Positions 25,479-35,700 of a stretch of DNA of 64,000 bases are shown here, piece after piece. Below the pieces are notes generated by a model. It did no database searches. It was not told where the DNA came from and saw nothing but the letters and a program-made list of their open reading frames with translations. Where the stretch lies: positions 67,117 to 131,116 of the forward strand of contig JABJAL010000020.1 of the NCBI GenBank assembly GCA_018669005.1, read 5' to 3'. Position numbers and translations under genes: made by a program. Origin of the DNA: Nitrospinaceae bacterium (lineage in GTDB: Bacteria > UBA8248). The stretch's first letter is position 1; every line of letters begins with the position of its first letter.

Positions 25479-25772
25479 ATGACTATTTTTGAGCAATACA
25501 AAGGAAAATATGAATCGCTTCAAAATGGCCTCGATGCGCTCTTAGATGAGGCCGAAGGATTCATGGAATGGATGGACAAAATGGCGGATGAATTTGAGGG
25601 CTCACCTGATCGCTCAAAGCAACAACTGGCCTCGCGGTTTCGAGGCGGGCCCCAGCGCCGGGAGGTCACGAATTTCATCGAGGCCATCGACGGGCCGGCG
25701 GCCGACGCGCTTTTGCGGATCTATGACCGACTGAACATTATCGATCTCTCCGAAAAAGGTGAGTTCGTCTAA
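25479..25772 (+). CDS. hypothetical 97-residue protein
   Basis: The frame begins MTIFEQYKGKYESLQNG and is acidic and mainly helical (LDALLDEAEGFMEWMDKMADEFEG), ending LLRIYDRLNIIDLSEKGEFV. AAAGGA precedes the ATG by about 8 nt, and the gene follows the selenoprotein gene by 28 bases on the same strand, so the two are probably co-transcribed. I do not recognise the family. It has no Cys, signal peptide or membrane segment. A small helical partner of the selenoprotein is possible but is only inference from position. Confidence 0.65.
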   Translation: MTIFEQYKGKYESLQNGLDALLDEAEGFMEWMDKMADEFEGSPDRSKQQLASRFRGGPQRREVTNFIEAIDGPAADALLRIYDRLNIIDLSEKGEFV

Positions 25773-25822
25773 GCGCTGGTAACTGGTGAAATTCGTCTGG
25801 TGAATTCGTCTAAGCGCAGGTA
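25759..25822 (+). repeat. short imperfect direct repeat
   Basis: A 23-base unit (GTGAGTTCGTCTAAGCGCTG...) at 25759-25781 recurs at 25800-25822 with two mismatches, and a 14-base partial copy lies between. The first copy spans the stop codon of the hypothetical gene. It looks like local slippage or duplication. Confidence 0.6.
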
Positions 25823-25848
25823 GTTGTATGTAATTTTTTCTATCGACG

Positions 25849-26625
25849 CTAGAAAAATACCCAGCCGGATAATTGAGGCAACTCCCGGCCCGGCAGGGCC
25901 GCCAGCACCAAGATGAGTGTTTCCACAATTTCGCTCCCGGCGCCGAGCAGGTCGCCCGTGACACCCCCAACCCTTCTTAGGCAAAGATAACCAAATCCCC
26001 TGCACACCAACCAGCCAGCCACCAAGGCTTGTGCGCCCGCCGCCCCGGCAAACGCGGTGAGTATCGCCAGCGCAAGGAGCAGGACTAAGTAGCGGTGCCA
26101 TTTTTTTGCCCCCTCGACGATGGTCGCGCCGGTCCCCCCTTCCGTGCGGGCATAGGGAAGCCAGACCGCAAGCTCGACCATCATCGTCCGCGAAATAACA
26201 CAGGCCACAATAATCCAGAGTTGTGTTCCCGAATCCGCCAGACGCGAAAGAGCGACCCATTTGAGCAGCAATACCGAGATAAGCGCCACCGCACCAAAAG
26301 CCCCGGTGGATGAGTCTTTCATGATGGCGAGCGTTTTTTCGCGGTCACGACCACCCCCGAAGCCATCGGCCCAATCGGCCAGCCCATCGAGGTGCAGCGC
26401 TCCGGTGAGAATAATTCCGGCTACTACCACAACAGCGGCAGCGCCCCCCGGCCAATGACCGGAAGCCAGATCTTCGAGCAGAATCATCAGGCCCAAAAGG
26501 ATGGAGCCAATCGCGCCACCTACCAATGGAAACCAAGGAAGGGACGAGGCCATCTTCCCCCCGGGTTCACCCGGTGCGGGTAGAATGGTAAGCGTCCGTA
26601 TCGCCGTCGAGAGGCCGCCCATCAT
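25849..26625 (-). CDS. cobS: adenosylcobinamide-GDP ribazoletransferase (cobalamin synthase)
   Basis: A 258-residue polytopic inner-membrane enzyme that joins adenosylcobinamide-GDP with alpha-ribazole (phosphate), the last ring-assembly step of B12. The signature [15 protein letters not shown] (78-92), followed by [17 protein letters not shown], carries the Mg-binding acidic residues. At least five hydrophobic segments are visible. Its ATG (26625) overlaps the TGA of cobT by four bases, so it is coupled to it and last in the cobU-cobT-cobS unit. This is the membrane CobS, not the AAA cobaltochelatase subunit of the same name. Confidence 0.95.
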   Translation of the reverse strand: MMGGLSTAIRTLTILPAPGEPGGKMASSLPWFPLVGGAIGSILLGLMILLEDLASGHWPGGAAAVVVVAGIILTGALHLDGLADWADGFGGGRDREKTLAIMKDSSTGAFGAVALISVLLLKWVALSRLADSGTQLWIIVACVISRTMMVELAVWLPYARTEGGTGATIVEGAKKWHRYLVLLLALAILTAFAGAAGAQALVAGWLVCRGFGYLCLRRVGGVTGDLLGAGSEIVETLILVLAALPGRELPQLSGWVFF

Positions 26626-27692
26626 GGCGCATCCCCACTGCCTGCTGAGCTGACTCCTGCCGAGCCGAATGTGGCCATCTCGTTATAAATCTTTACCGCA
26701 GCCTCGATGATGGGCATCGCCAGCGCCGCGCCGGTTCCCTCGCCCAGGCGAAGAGCCATATCCAATATCGGCTCTGCGCCAAAGCGGGAGAAAAAAACCT
26801 TGTGCCCTGCTTCATCGGAGCAATGAGAAAAGAAAAGATAGTCCTTTACCCTCTCGCACATTTGGCAGGCCACAAGCGCCCCCGCCGAGGAGATGAAACC
26901 GTCCACCACCACCGGCACCCGGCTAGAGGCCGCGCCGAGTATCAGGCCGCAGATTCCCGCTATCTCAAGCCCGCCCACCGCCGCAAGCGCTTGAAGCGGA
27001 TCAGATAAACTCTCCTTGTGAAGGGAAAGCGATTGCTCGATAACCTGAATTTTTCTCGATAGTGATTCATCGCCGATACCCGTGCCGCGGCCCGTCACCT
27101 CTGCAGGAGAGGCGGCAAGCAATGCAGCAAACAGGGCAGCCGAGGGCGTTGTGTTCGCGATCCCCATCTCACCTGTGCCAATGAGCGCCGCACCCTCCGC
27201 CACCGCCTCGCGGGCAAGCTCGGCACCTACCTCAATCGCCCGCTCGGCCTCATCCATCGTCATTGCTGGCTCTTTCGATATGTTCCCGCTTCCCGAGCGA
27301 ATCTTCCGGCGGATGAGACCCTCGGCGCCCGCCATCGAATCATCAACACCGATGTCCACCACGCGGACCTCGGCCCCGGCATGCGCCGCAAGAACATTAA
27401 CCGCCGCGCCACCCGCTAGCATGTTCATGACCATCTGGGGCGTCACTTCCTTTGGATAGGCGGAAACACCCTCGGCAGCCACGCCATGATCACTCGCAAA
27501 GGTGAATATAATTTTTTTGCCCAAAACGGGCTTTAGTGATCCCGTGGCACAGCAATACTTAACGGCAATATCCTCTAGACGGCCAAGGCTTCCCGGCGGC
27601 TTCGTCAACCGATCAAGATGCGCCCTCGCTTCAGCCGCAAGACTGTGATCTACCTGCGGGATGCTTTCAGTAAGTTTTGAAATAATGCTCAC
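26622..27692 (-). CDS. cobT: nicotinate-nucleotide-dimethylbenzimidazole phosphoribosyltransferase
   Basis: A 356-residue cytosolic enzyme that transfers phosphoribose from nicotinate mononucleotide to 5,6-dimethylbenzimidazole, making alpha-ribazole phosphate. Recognised by [16 protein letters not shown] near residue 30, [33 protein letters not shown] and the C-terminal [16 protein letters not shown] containing the catalytic Glu. The start is GTG at 27692 within a four-base GTGA overlap with the cobU stop. Its base substrate is made by BluB encoded at 31110. Confidence 0.96.
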   Translation of the reverse strand: MSIISKLTESIPQVDHSLAAEARAHLDRLTKPPGSLGRLEDIAVKYCCATGSLKPVLGKKIIFTFASDHGVAAEGVSAYPKEVTPQMVMNMLAGGAAVNVLAAHAGAEVRVVDIGVDDSMAGAEGLIRRKIRSGSGNISKEPAMTMDEAERAIEVGAELAREAVAEGAALIGTGEMGIANTTPSAALFAALLAASPAEVTGRGTGIGDESLSRKIQVIEQSLSLHKESLSDPLQALAAVGGLEIAGICGLILGAASSRVPVVVDGFISSAGALVACQMCERVKDYLFFSHCSDEAGHKVFFSRFGAEPILDMALRLGEGTGAALAMPIIEAAVKIYNEMATFGSAGVSSAGSGDAP

Positions 27693-28216
27693 CGAAAATC
27701 CCCCTTAATATACATAGGCAAACCACTCACCATGAGAACCACGCTACCAGACCGACGCGCCGCCTCATGATTCAAGCGGCCTAGCGCATCGCGGTAGACT
27801 CTGGCGAGCCGATTCTCGGGGATGACCCCCATTCCCACCTCGTTCGTCACCAAAATCAGATCACAAGGAGGCGTCTCTAGGACCTCTAGAAATTCGGCCA
27901 CACCAGGCAGACCTCCCTCCTCCCCATGGTGGTGCATCAAATTGCCCAGCCAAACGGTCAGGCAATCCACCACGACGACACCTGCGCCCTCGGGAATTCT
28001 TCCGAGCGCACCGGCCAAATCGAGCGGCTCTTCAATCGTCACGAACGCGTCGCCGCGCTCTTCTTTATGCTTTTCAATTCGCCTGCGCATGTCGGCGTCG
28101 ATGGGCTCTGCCGTGGCGATATAGACGCGCTCGGCCTCGTGGGCACGCGCCAGTTCCATCGCATAGCTACTCTTGCCGCTCCGAGCGCCGCCTGTAATCA
28201 ACACAACGTTACGCAT
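27689..28216 (-). CDS. cobU: adenosylcobinamide kinase / guanylyltransferase
   Basis: A 175-residue bifunctional enzyme that phosphorylates adenosylcobinamide and then adds GMP. P-loop G-G-A-R-S-G-K-S at 9-16, and [13 protein letters not shown] and [21 protein letters not shown] in the second half are family hallmarks. First gene of the minus-strand cobU-cobT-cobS unit. Its promoter must lie in the 90 bases between it and the divergent riboswitch operon, and no separate riboswitch is seen on this strand. Confidence 0.95.
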   Translation of the reverse strand: MRNVVLITGGARSGKSSYAMELARAHEAERVYIATAEPIDADMRRRIEKHKEERGDAFVTIEEPLDLAGALGRIPEGAGVVVVDCLTVWLGNLMHHHGEEGGLPGVAEFLEVLETPPCDLILVTNEVGMGVIPENRLARVYRDALGRLNHEAARRSGSVVLMVSGLPMYIKGDFR

Positions 28217-28272
28217 ATCAATTACCTATCCACACTGACAAAAAAACATCCACTACTCTGAATTCACATTAG

Positions 28273-28301
28273 TTGACACCCCCAATAGAGGGGTGTAGCT
28301 A
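28273..28301 (+). promoter_or_regulatory. probable sigma-70 promoter of the B12 operon
   Basis: A perfect TTGACA at 28273-28278, a 17-base spacer and TAGCTA at 28296-28301 as a weak -10. The expected start site is about 28307, exactly where the riboswitch P1 stem begins. The spacer contains a 7-bp inverted repeat (ACACCCC/GGGGTGT). Confidence 0.55.
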
Positions 28302-28307
28302 TCAGTA

Positions 28308-28471
28308 ATCTTGCATGGTTGCCCCCAAGGGGCATTTAACGGGAAGCCGGTGAGAGTCCGGCGCGGTCCCGCCACTGTAATCGGTCATGCGCGCTCACGA
28401 TGCCACTGATGCCAGGCGTTGGGAAGGCGGGCGCGATAAAGGCCGAGAGCCAGGATACCGACCTGCAAGAT
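28308..28471 (+). promoter_or_regulatory. cobalamin (AdoCbl) riboswitch
   Basis: Core elements appear in order: GGGAAGCCGGTGAGAGTCCGG (28341-28361), then GCGGTCCCGCCACTGTAA, TGCCACTGATGCCAGGCG with TTGGGAAGGCG, and the B12 box GAGCCAGGATACCGACCTGC (28446-28465). The closing P1 helix is a perfect 8-bp pairing of 28308-28315 with 28464-28471. It precedes the plus-strand operon starting at cobD, so adenosylcobalamin should repress this operon. Confidence 0.95.
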
Positions 28472-28597
28472 GTGAATCGGTTTCTCCTCGTGGGCTGGGA
28501 GCGCTGGTATTGAATTCCTCTCTTTGCGGTACATATCTCCAGAGAGTATTTCCGGCAACTCCCCCCCCTGCGTTTGAGAATACCAGTTTGTAATTAA

Positions 28598-28628
28598 TTG
28601 CCCTGCCTTCGGGCCAGAGCAACCTTTT
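28598..28628 (+). terminator. possible riboswitch expression-platform terminator
   Basis: A UUCG-capped hairpin with bulges (TTGCCCTGCC-TTCG-GGCCAGAGCAA, 28598-28622) followed by CCTTTT, 50 bases before the cobD start. It could be the riboswitch-controlled terminator. The stem is imperfect and the T-run short, and an alternative 8-bp stem (28504-28511 with 28579-28586) lies just upstream. Confidence 0.35.
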
Positions 28629-28675
28629 ATCCACCCGTGGGGCAAATTTGCCCACTCATTGCGGAGGCGGCACCG

Positions 28676-29644
28676 ATGAAAAGAGCGCATGGGGGCGCAT
28701 CGGACAAATCCGTTCTCGATTTCAGCTCGAACGTCAATCCGCTCGGCCCGCCCGATGGTGTGCTCCGCGTTTTGGCCCAGAGTGGCGAGCTGGTTTTCGC
28801 CTACCCTGTCCCCGATGCCGATGAGTTTTGCCAAGCCGTCGCCCGGCATCTCAGTGTTCCAAGAGAATGTATTCTCGCTGGCAACGGCGCGACAGACCTT
28901 ATATACCTCATCACCCGCCTCCTCTCAGGGGGCCGTGCCCGCGTCATTACCCCCGCCTTCACGGAATATGAAGACGCCTGCGAGGCGGCGGAGATTCCAG
29001 TGAACGATGGCGACCACGATGTTACCTTCCTCGCCAACCCGACCAGTCCGGCGGGCCAGCTTTTTTCGGCAGAGGAAATCCTCGAAAATCCTGGGCCGCT
29101 TATCGTCGATGAATCGTTCATCGATTTTGCAGGCGAGGAATTCTCGCTGGCCAGCAAAGCCGCCTCCGACCCGCGTCTCATCGTCCTTCGCTCTCTCACG
29201 AAATTCTACGCCATCCCCGGCCTTCGGCTCGGCTATATCGTCGCCCCGCCAGAAACCGTCTTGCGCCTCAAGAGCCTGCAACCTCCCTGGAGCGTTAACG
29301 CCCTGGCCATCGCGGCGGGAGTCGCCGCCCTTGAGGACCATAACTATGCCGAACGCACCCGAAAGCTCGTGCCCGAGTTACGGGAGAATTTGTCGAGCAG
29401 TCTTAAATCTCTGGACCTTGCGCCCATGGCCTCGGCTGTAAATTTCATTCTCTGCCGTGTGCCAGACGCCGCTCTCCTCTGCCGGGAGCTTTTGGAATTC
29501 GGCATCGCCGCGAGGAACTGCGACTCGTTCACCGGCTTGGAGAAAAACCGCTTCGTGCGCTTCGCCGTGCGAGGCCACGAGGACAACACGCGCCTCCTTG
29601 CCGCCTTGAAAGAGATAGTGGAAACATGCCGAATCACGCGCTGA
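28676..29644 (+). CDS. cobD: threonine-phosphate decarboxylase (class-I PLP fold)
   Basis: A 322-residue PLP enzyme making (R)-1-aminopropan-2-ol phosphate, the B12 side-arm, from L-threonine phosphate. Features: SSNVNPLGPP at the N-terminus, NPTSPAG (121-127), Asp146 in IVDESFIDF, Schiff-base Lys176 in SLTKFYAIPGLRLGY, and the final RFAVRG carboxylate clamp. The fold is shared with histidinol-phosphate aminotransferase, but the context decides. The ATG at 28676 has GGAGG 8 nt upstream; the frame extending to 28598 lies inside the leader. PduX at 49290 would supply the phosphothreonine. First gene behind the riboswitch. Confidence 0.93.
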   Translation: MKRAHGGASDKSVLDFSSNVNPLGPPDGVLRVLAQSGELVFAYPVPDADEFCQAVARHLSVPRECILAGNGATDLIYLITRLLSGGRARVITPAFTEYEDACEAAEIPVNDGDHDVTFLANPTSPAGQLFSAEEILENPGPLIVDESFIDFAGEEFSLASKAASDPRLIVLRSLTKFYAIPGLRLGYIVAPPETVLRLKSLQPPWSVNALAIAAGVAALEDHNYAERTRKLVPELRENLSSSLKSLDLAPMASAVNFILCRVPDAALLCRELLEFGIAARNCDSFTGLEKNRFVRFAVRGHEDNTRLLAALKEIVETCRITR

Positions 29645-31113
29645 TGATTCAGGGGACCGGTTCCCATGTCGGCAAGAGCGTCCTCGCAGCCGCGCTGTGC
29701 CGAATTTTGCGGCACGATGGCCACAGCGTCGCCCCCTTCAAGGCCCAAAACATGTCGAACAATGCCTATGTCTGCGAGGGCGGCGGAGAGATTGCCCGCT
29801 CCCAGGCGCTTCAGGCCGCCGCCTGCGGAATTGAGCCCACCGTTGACATGAATCCTGTGCTACTTAAACCCGCCACCGACGAGGGCGCACAGGTGATCGT
29901 TCAAGGCCGGGCGGGCCGCACGATGAAGGCCAGGGAATACGAAACCTTCAAGGCCTCCCTCGTGCCCGTCATTCAGGAGAGCCTTGCACGCCTTCGCGAA
30001 GAATATGAATTTGTCATCATCGAGGGGGCCGGGAGCCCGGCGGAGATCAACCTTCGCGAAACAGATATCGCCAACATGAAGACCGCCGCCCTCGCGGATG
30101 CGCCCGTCATCCTCGTCGGCGATATCGACTTTGGCGGCGTTTTCGCGCAGCTGATCGGCACCATGCACCTACTATTAGAGCAAGAACGCGCTCGGGTCTG
30201 CGGTTTTGTGATTAATAAGTTCAGGGGCGATATCGACATTCTAAAGCCCGGCCTTGAATACCTCGAAAAAGAAACCGGAAAACCAGTATTCGGCACCCTG
30301 CCCTACTTCAAGGATATCAGCCTGCCCGAGGAGGACAGCATCGGCTCCCGAAGCAAAGGGGCGCCCGAGAAAAATGGGCGTGTTCACATCGACGTGATCC
30401 GCCACCCTCGAATCGCCAACTTTACGGATTTTGACGCGCTAGCCGATGAGCCCGACGTTTCGCTTCGCTACATTGAGCGCCCTGATGGGCTTATACCCGA
30501 TGCGATTCTCATTCCGGGCACCAAGAGCACCATCGCTGACCTTCGGCAATTAAAAAAGGCAGGCTTCGCAGAACACATCCATAGGTGTCATGAAAACGGG
30601 GGCACGATTGCCGGCATCTGCGGCGGGTTCCAGATGATGGGAGCTACTCTTCGCGATCCGCACCACGTCGAATCGAGCGCCGATGGGGAAGCTGGTCTCG
30701 GCCTTTTGCCCACCGAAACGATTTTCTGCGAGGAAAAACAAACAGCCCGGGTGCGGGGCACTCACCTCGAAAGCGGGGCCGAGGTGAGCGGATATGAAAT
30801 CCACATGGGCCAGACCAGCGGTGGGCAGCGCCCGGCGTTTGAAATCACAGAGCGCCTCGGCAACGAGGTAGCGGAGATGGACGGCGCATCGGCGGCGGGC
30901 GGGCGCTTATGGGGAACCTACATCCACGGGGTTTTCGACAGCGCCGCGTTCCGAGAACACTTCATCAATTCGCTTTGTGCCGAAAAGGGCGTCTCTCCTA
31001 TAGCGGAAGCAAAAAACACAGACCTGCACGAGAACCTCGACCGGCTGGCCGAGGCGGTCAGGGGAAATCTGGACATAAACGCCATTTATGACGTTATGGC
31101 GAGTGCGAAATGA
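29626..31113 (+). CDS. cobQ: cobyric acid synthase
   Basis: A 495-residue glutamine-dependent amidase (CobQ/CbiP) adding four amides to adenosylcobyrinic a,c-diamide. The N-terminal ATPase domain begins MIQGTGSHVGKSVL (P-loop variant) with FKAQNMSNNA. The C-terminal type-1 amidotransferase domain has the nucleophile Cys in GICGGFQMMG and the His of YIHGVFDS. It overlaps cobD by 19 bases; an alternative ATG at 29644 would give a one-base overlap and a 489-residue product. Coupled to bluB by a four-base ATGA overlap. Confidence 0.96.
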   Translation: MPNHALMIQGTGSHVGKSVLAAALCRILRHDGHSVAPFKAQNMSNNAYVCEGGGEIARSQALQAAACGIEPTVDMNPVLLKPATDEGAQVIVQGRAGRTMKAREYETFKASLVPVIQESLARLREEYEFVIIEGAGSPAEINLRETDIANMKTAALADAPVILVGDIDFGGVFAQLIGTMHLLLEQERARVCGFVINKFRGDIDILKPGLEYLEKETGKPVFGTLPYFKDISLPEEDSIGSRSKGAPEKNGRVHIDVIRHPRIANFTDFDALADEPDVSLRYIERPDGLIPDAILIPGTKSTIADLRQLKKAGFAEHIHRCHENGGTIAGICGGFQMMGATLRDPHHVESSADGEAGLGLLPTETIFCEEKQTARVRGTHLESGAEVSGYEIHMGQTSGGQRPAFEITERLGNEVAEMDGASAAGGRLWGTYIHGVFDSAAFREHFINSLCAEKGVSPIAEAKNTDLHENLDRLAEAVRGNLDINAIYDVMASAK

Positions 31114-31754
31114 ATATCTACGAGGCGATTTATGCAAGACGCGATATTCGGCGATTTCGCTCGGACCCCATGCCGGATGATGTTCTTCACCGAATTCTTG
31201 ATGCGGCGCACCACGCCCCCTCCGTCGGCTTCATGCAGCCGTGGAATTTTATTCTCATCCGGGAAAAGGCGACTCGACAGCGCGTCAAAACCATGTTCGA
31301 GCGGGAAAACGCGCGGGCCGCAAAAAATTATTCTGGCGAGCGGCGCGCGCTTTATAAATCGCTCAAACTTGAGGGCATTCTCGAATCGCCCCTCAACGTA
31401 TGCGTCACCTGCGATCGCCGCCGGGGCGGCAAGGTGCTGGGCCGCAACACCATCATCGACACCGATTTGTTCAGCACCTGCCTCGCCGTTCAAAACCTGT
31501 GGCTCGCCGCAAGAGCCGAGGGCGTGGGTGTTGGTTGGGTGAGCATTCTCGACAACGAGGAGCTCTCGGAAATCTTAGAGCTTCCCGAAGAGGTGGTACC
31601 CGTGGCCTATCTCTGCATGGGATACCCCGAAAAATTCGCCGAGGCGCCGCTGCTCGAAACTGTCGGCTGGCAAGACCGCCTGCCGCTTGAAGAAGTCGTT
31701 TTCAAAGAGCGCTACGGCAATCTTGCGGCAAAAGGAGAGAAGCAAAATGGATGA
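31110..31754 (+). CDS. bluB: 5,6-dimethylbenzimidazole synthase
   Basis: A 214-residue nitroreductase-fold flavoprotein. BluB uses O2 to break down its own FMNH2 into dimethylbenzimidazole, the B12 lower ligand. Supporting residues: YARRDIRRFRSDPMPDDVLHRIL, AHHAPSVGFMQPWNFILI with the BluB-specific S-V-G-F-M-Q-P-W-N, and the long middle region FSTCLAVQNLWLAARAEGVGVGWVSIL. Its presence shows the cell meets oxygen, even though the ring enzymes are of the early-cobalt type. Coupled to cobQ (ATGA) and overlapping cbiB by eight bases. Confidence 0.95.
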   Translation: MNIYEAIYARRDIRRFRSDPMPDDVLHRILDAAHHAPSVGFMQPWNFILIREKATRQRVKTMFERENARAAKNYSGERRALYKSLKLEGILESPLNVCVTCDRRRGGKVLGRNTIIDTDLFSTCLAVQNLWLAARAEGVGVGWVSILDNEELSEILELPEEVVPVAYLCMGYPEKFAEAPLLETVGWQDRLPLEEVVFKERYGNLAAKGEKQNG

Positions 31755-32706
31755 GCTCGTCTTTTTGATAGCCATCGCCTTTGCCCTCGACTTCGCCCTG
31801 GGCGATCCGCGCTGGATGCCCCATCCAACTCGTCTCATCGGAGGGGCCGCCGCCGCGCTTGAGGGCACCCTCACCCGTGCTCTGGGCAGGGGCCGCTCGT
31901 CTGGCACATGTCTCACAACTATCATCGTGGGAGGAGCTTGGCTCACAGCGTGGGAAATCATCGAGCTGGGCAGCTACATCGACCATCGCCTCGGCTGGGC
32001 GCTAACGATTTATCTTCTCTATACAACGATTGCCGCACGCGACATGGACCGCCACGCAAGCCACATATTTAGTGCCTTGAGGGTAGGGAACCTGGAGGAG
32101 GCGCGTACAAGCCTCGCCATGATCGTCGGGCGCGACACCAAGAATCTCGACGAGCCTGAAATAGTCCGCGCCTCGGTAGAGTCGGTTGCCGAGGGCGCAG
32201 TCGATGGCGTCCTCGCTCCTTTATTTTTTGCGATCCTGGGCGGCGCCCCCTTGGCGATGGCCTACCGGGCCGCCAATACCCTCGATTCGATGGTCGGCTA
32301 CCGCTCGGAAAATTATCTTGAATTCGGTTGGGCCTCGGCCCGGCTTGATGATCTGCTTAACTACGTACCAGCGAGGCTGGCCCGCCTTCTTTATCCGGCG
32401 GCGGCCCTCGTCTGCGGAATGCGAGTGCTCGATAGCTGGCGCGTCTCACTGCGAGACGGCCAAAAGAGCCCGAGCCCGAACGCCGCGATTAGCGAGGCCG
32501 CCCTTGCTGGGGCGCTGGGCGTCCAGCTCGGGGGCGTGAACATCTATCAGGGGGTAGCAGAGGAGCGACCTCGCATCGGCGACCCACACCGCGAGCCTGC
32601 GCCCGGCGACATCCCCCGCGCCGTCTTGTGGATGTACGCCTCATCCGTAACCGGGCTCGTTTTTTTCGCCGGAATCAAAACCTTGATCGGGGCCATCACC
32701 ACTTAA
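31747..32706 (+). CDS. cbiB: adenosylcobinamide-phosphate synthase
   Basis: A 319-residue integral membrane enzyme (CbiB; CobD in the aerobic naming) that attaches aminopropanol phosphate to adenosylcobyric acid. Family motifs: LDFALGDPRWMPHPTRLIG, VGRDTKNLDEPEIVRASVESVAEGAVDGVLAPLF, YRAANTLDSMVGYR and the closing GDPHREPAPGDI. Several hydrophobic segments. The ATG at 31747 has AAGGAGA upstream; the longer frame to 31687 lies in bluB. Works with the product of cobD (28676). Confidence 0.95.
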   Translation: MDELVFLIAIAFALDFALGDPRWMPHPTRLIGGAAAALEGTLTRALGRGRSSGTCLTTIIVGGAWLTAWEIIELGSYIDHRLGWALTIYLLYTTIAARDMDRHASHIFSALRVGNLEEARTSLAMIVGRDTKNLDEPEIVRASVESVAEGAVDGVLAPLFFAILGGAPLAMAYRAANTLDSMVGYRSENYLEFGWASARLDDLLNYVPARLARLLYPAAALVCGMRVLDSWRVSLRDGQKSPSPNAAISEAALAGALGVQLGGVNIYQGVAEERPRIGDPHREPAPGDIPRAVLWMYASSVTGLVFFAGIKTLIGAITT

Positions 32707-32732
32707 CCCCGGCATCTAAATAGGGAGCAACA

Positions 32733-35700
32733 ATGGAATTCACGCAGGGCGACATCGTATTCATCACCGCCGCAGACACCGAAGTGCTGGGCCTTGCCCT
32801 CGCACGAGAAAAAATGCCAAACGATTTCGCTCGGGTCCGGGCTGTGCACCTTCGCGATCTCTCTGAGCCCGAGGCGCTTGAAAAGTTTGCAACCGAAATC
32901 GTTCCCGGCGCACGGGTTCTCGTGGCGCGCATCTTAGGGGGCCGCGCTTATTTCCCCGAGGGTTTCGAGCGCCTGGCGCGTGCCTGCCGCGAAAACGACA
33001 TCCCCTTCTTGGCGCTGGCCGGGGGGCGCGAGATCGACCCCGAACTTTCCGCCATCGGCACCGTTCCGCTTTCGGCGCACACCTCGGTGCTCGAATATTT
33101 TGTCCATGGCGGGGTGGAGAATTACACCCAGCTCCTCCGTTTCCTCTCGGATCGTTTTTCCCTCACCGGCTATGGCTACGAGCCTGCTGTGTCCACCACC
33201 GAGCGGGGTGTTTACGAGACGCCGGGGCTCGCGCCCTTGCCGGACGATGCCCCCGTTGTCGGTGTGCTTTTCTACCGGGCCCACTGGCAATCGGGAAACC
33301 TTCAGCCCATCGATGCGCTGGCAACCGAAATCAATCGATTGGGCTGCCGCCCCCGCACGGTGTACTGCGAATCGCTCAAGGAGGCGGACGAGCAAGGTGT
33401 TCCCCTCGCGGTGCGCGAGTATTTAATGGACGCCGATGTCCTCATCTCCACCCTCGCCTTCAGCTCCCCGCACGGGCTGGACTGCCCGGTGATTCAAGCC
33501 ATCATGAGCGGATCGACACTTCCCGAATGGCAAGCCTCCAGCGCGGGCCTGAGCCCCCGCGATGTTGCCATGCACGTCGCGCTACCCGAATTCGATGGCC
33601 GCCTCATCTCGGTGCCAATCTCTTTCAAAGACGAGGGCAATTTGAATCAAACCATCGGCGCCGAGCTTCGTCGCAACGTGCCGCTCCCCGACAGGGTAGA
33701 GCAGGTGGCTCGCCTGGCCTCATCCTGGTGTACCCTTCGGCGCACCCCGAACAACGAAAAACGCATTGCCATTCTCTTCAACAACTACCCGACCCGGAAC
33801 GCGCGCGTGGGAAACGGGGTGGGGCTCGATACCCCGGAGAGCGTGGTACGCATCCTGAAAAGCCTGAGCGATGCGGGCTACGATGTGGGAGAAATTCCCG
33901 AAACCGGCGACGAGCTAATATTTGCGCTCCTTGCCGGGTGCACCCAGGACGATGAATTTCAGTTGCCTGAAAACCTGGAGGCCACACCCCACAAGTTAGC
34001 GCCTGAGGCCTACCGAGAAAGATTCGAGAAGATACCCGCTACCCGGCGCAAAGAGATGGCGGCGCAGTGGGGCGAGCCCCCTGGCGAATACATGATGGCA
34101 GCTAGCGGCATGGCTATCCCTGGCCTCAGGCTCGGCAACATTTTCATCGGCATCCAGCCCTCGCGCGGCTTCGGGGTGGACACAAACGCCATCTACCACA
34201 GCCCCGATCTTCCGCCCACCCATTTTTATCTGGGCTACTACCAATGGGTGCTTGAAACATTTGGCGCCCACGCCGTTGCCCACGTTGGAAAACATGGCAA
34301 CCTTGAATGGCTGCCCGGAAAGGGCCTCGGCATCAGCGAAAGTTGTTTCCCCGAAATCGCGCTGGGCTCGGTTCCCAACATCTACCCCTACATCATCAAC
34401 AATCCGGGCGAGGGCACCCAGGCCAAGCGGCGCTCGCACGCCCTCATCGTCGATCACATGATCCCGGCGATGACGCGAGCCGAGGCCTACGGCGATCTCG
34501 TGAAACTCGAACACCTGGCGGACGAATACGCCGATGCGAGCGTGCTCGACCCCTCGAAATGCCCGCTGATCTCAGAGAAAATTATTCGTCTGTTGGACGA
34601 GAGCAAAATTTACCGCGACCTCGCCTACGAAAAACCACCCTCGGAGGATGAGGTCGAGGTTTTCATCGAAGATTTTGACGGCTATCTGTGCGAGATAAAA
34701 GAATCCCAGATCAGGGACGGCCTCCACATTCTGGGCGCCCTTCCCGATGAAACCAGTTTGATCGATCTACTCGTTTCTTTGGTTAGGCTCGATCAGGCTG
34801 GCGTTCGTGGACTTCCCGCCGCCATCGCCGAGGATCTTGGCTTTGACCATGATGAGCTCGCCGCCAATCCGGCGCAAAAAGTCGACCATCCCCTCTGCCG
34901 GACGGCGGGGGATCTGATTGAATATTTTGAGTTGCAGGCCAAGGTGGCGGTGAAGGAAAACCGCCCGGCGGGGCCGCGCTCGAAAAAAACGCTGGCCTAT
35001 CTCAACGATGATATCCGCCCGCGTCTTGAACAGGTGCCCGATGAGATCACCAACATTCTTGTCGGACTCGATGGCCGCTTTGTTCCGGCGGGCCCGAGCG
35101 GCGCCCCAACACGAGGGATGGCGAACATCCTGCCCACCGGGCGAAATTTCTATTCGGTCGATATCCGGGCAATTCCCAGCCAGACCGCCTGCGAGGTGGG
35201 CCGACGCGCCGCCGAGGGGGTGCTGGAAAAATATCTTAATGAGACCGGAGAATATCCCCGGTCTATCGGCATGGTCGTCTGGGGCACCTCGAACATGCGG
35301 ACAAGCGGGGACGATATTGGAGAGATTCTTCACCTCATGGGGATGCGCCCGGTTTGGCAGGGCATCAACCGGCGCGTCATCGGGATCGAGGTTATCCCCC
35401 TAGAAGAACTCGGGCGGCCCCGCATCGATGTGCTGGTCCGCATCAGCGGATTTTTCCGGGATGCATTTCCGAACGTTGTCGAGATGATTGACGAGGCGGT
35501 GCAAACCGTCGCCGCACTCGATGAGCCGCATGAGATGAACTTTATCAAAGCGAACATCGCCGAGGAAATAGCGGGCGGCAAAGATGCGAAAAGCGCTGCT
35601 TGGCGCGTGTTCGGGAGCAAACCGGGCAGCTACGGGGCGGGGCTGCTTAACTTGATTGATGAGCGCAACTGGACGACCGACAAAGATTTGGCTGACGTTT

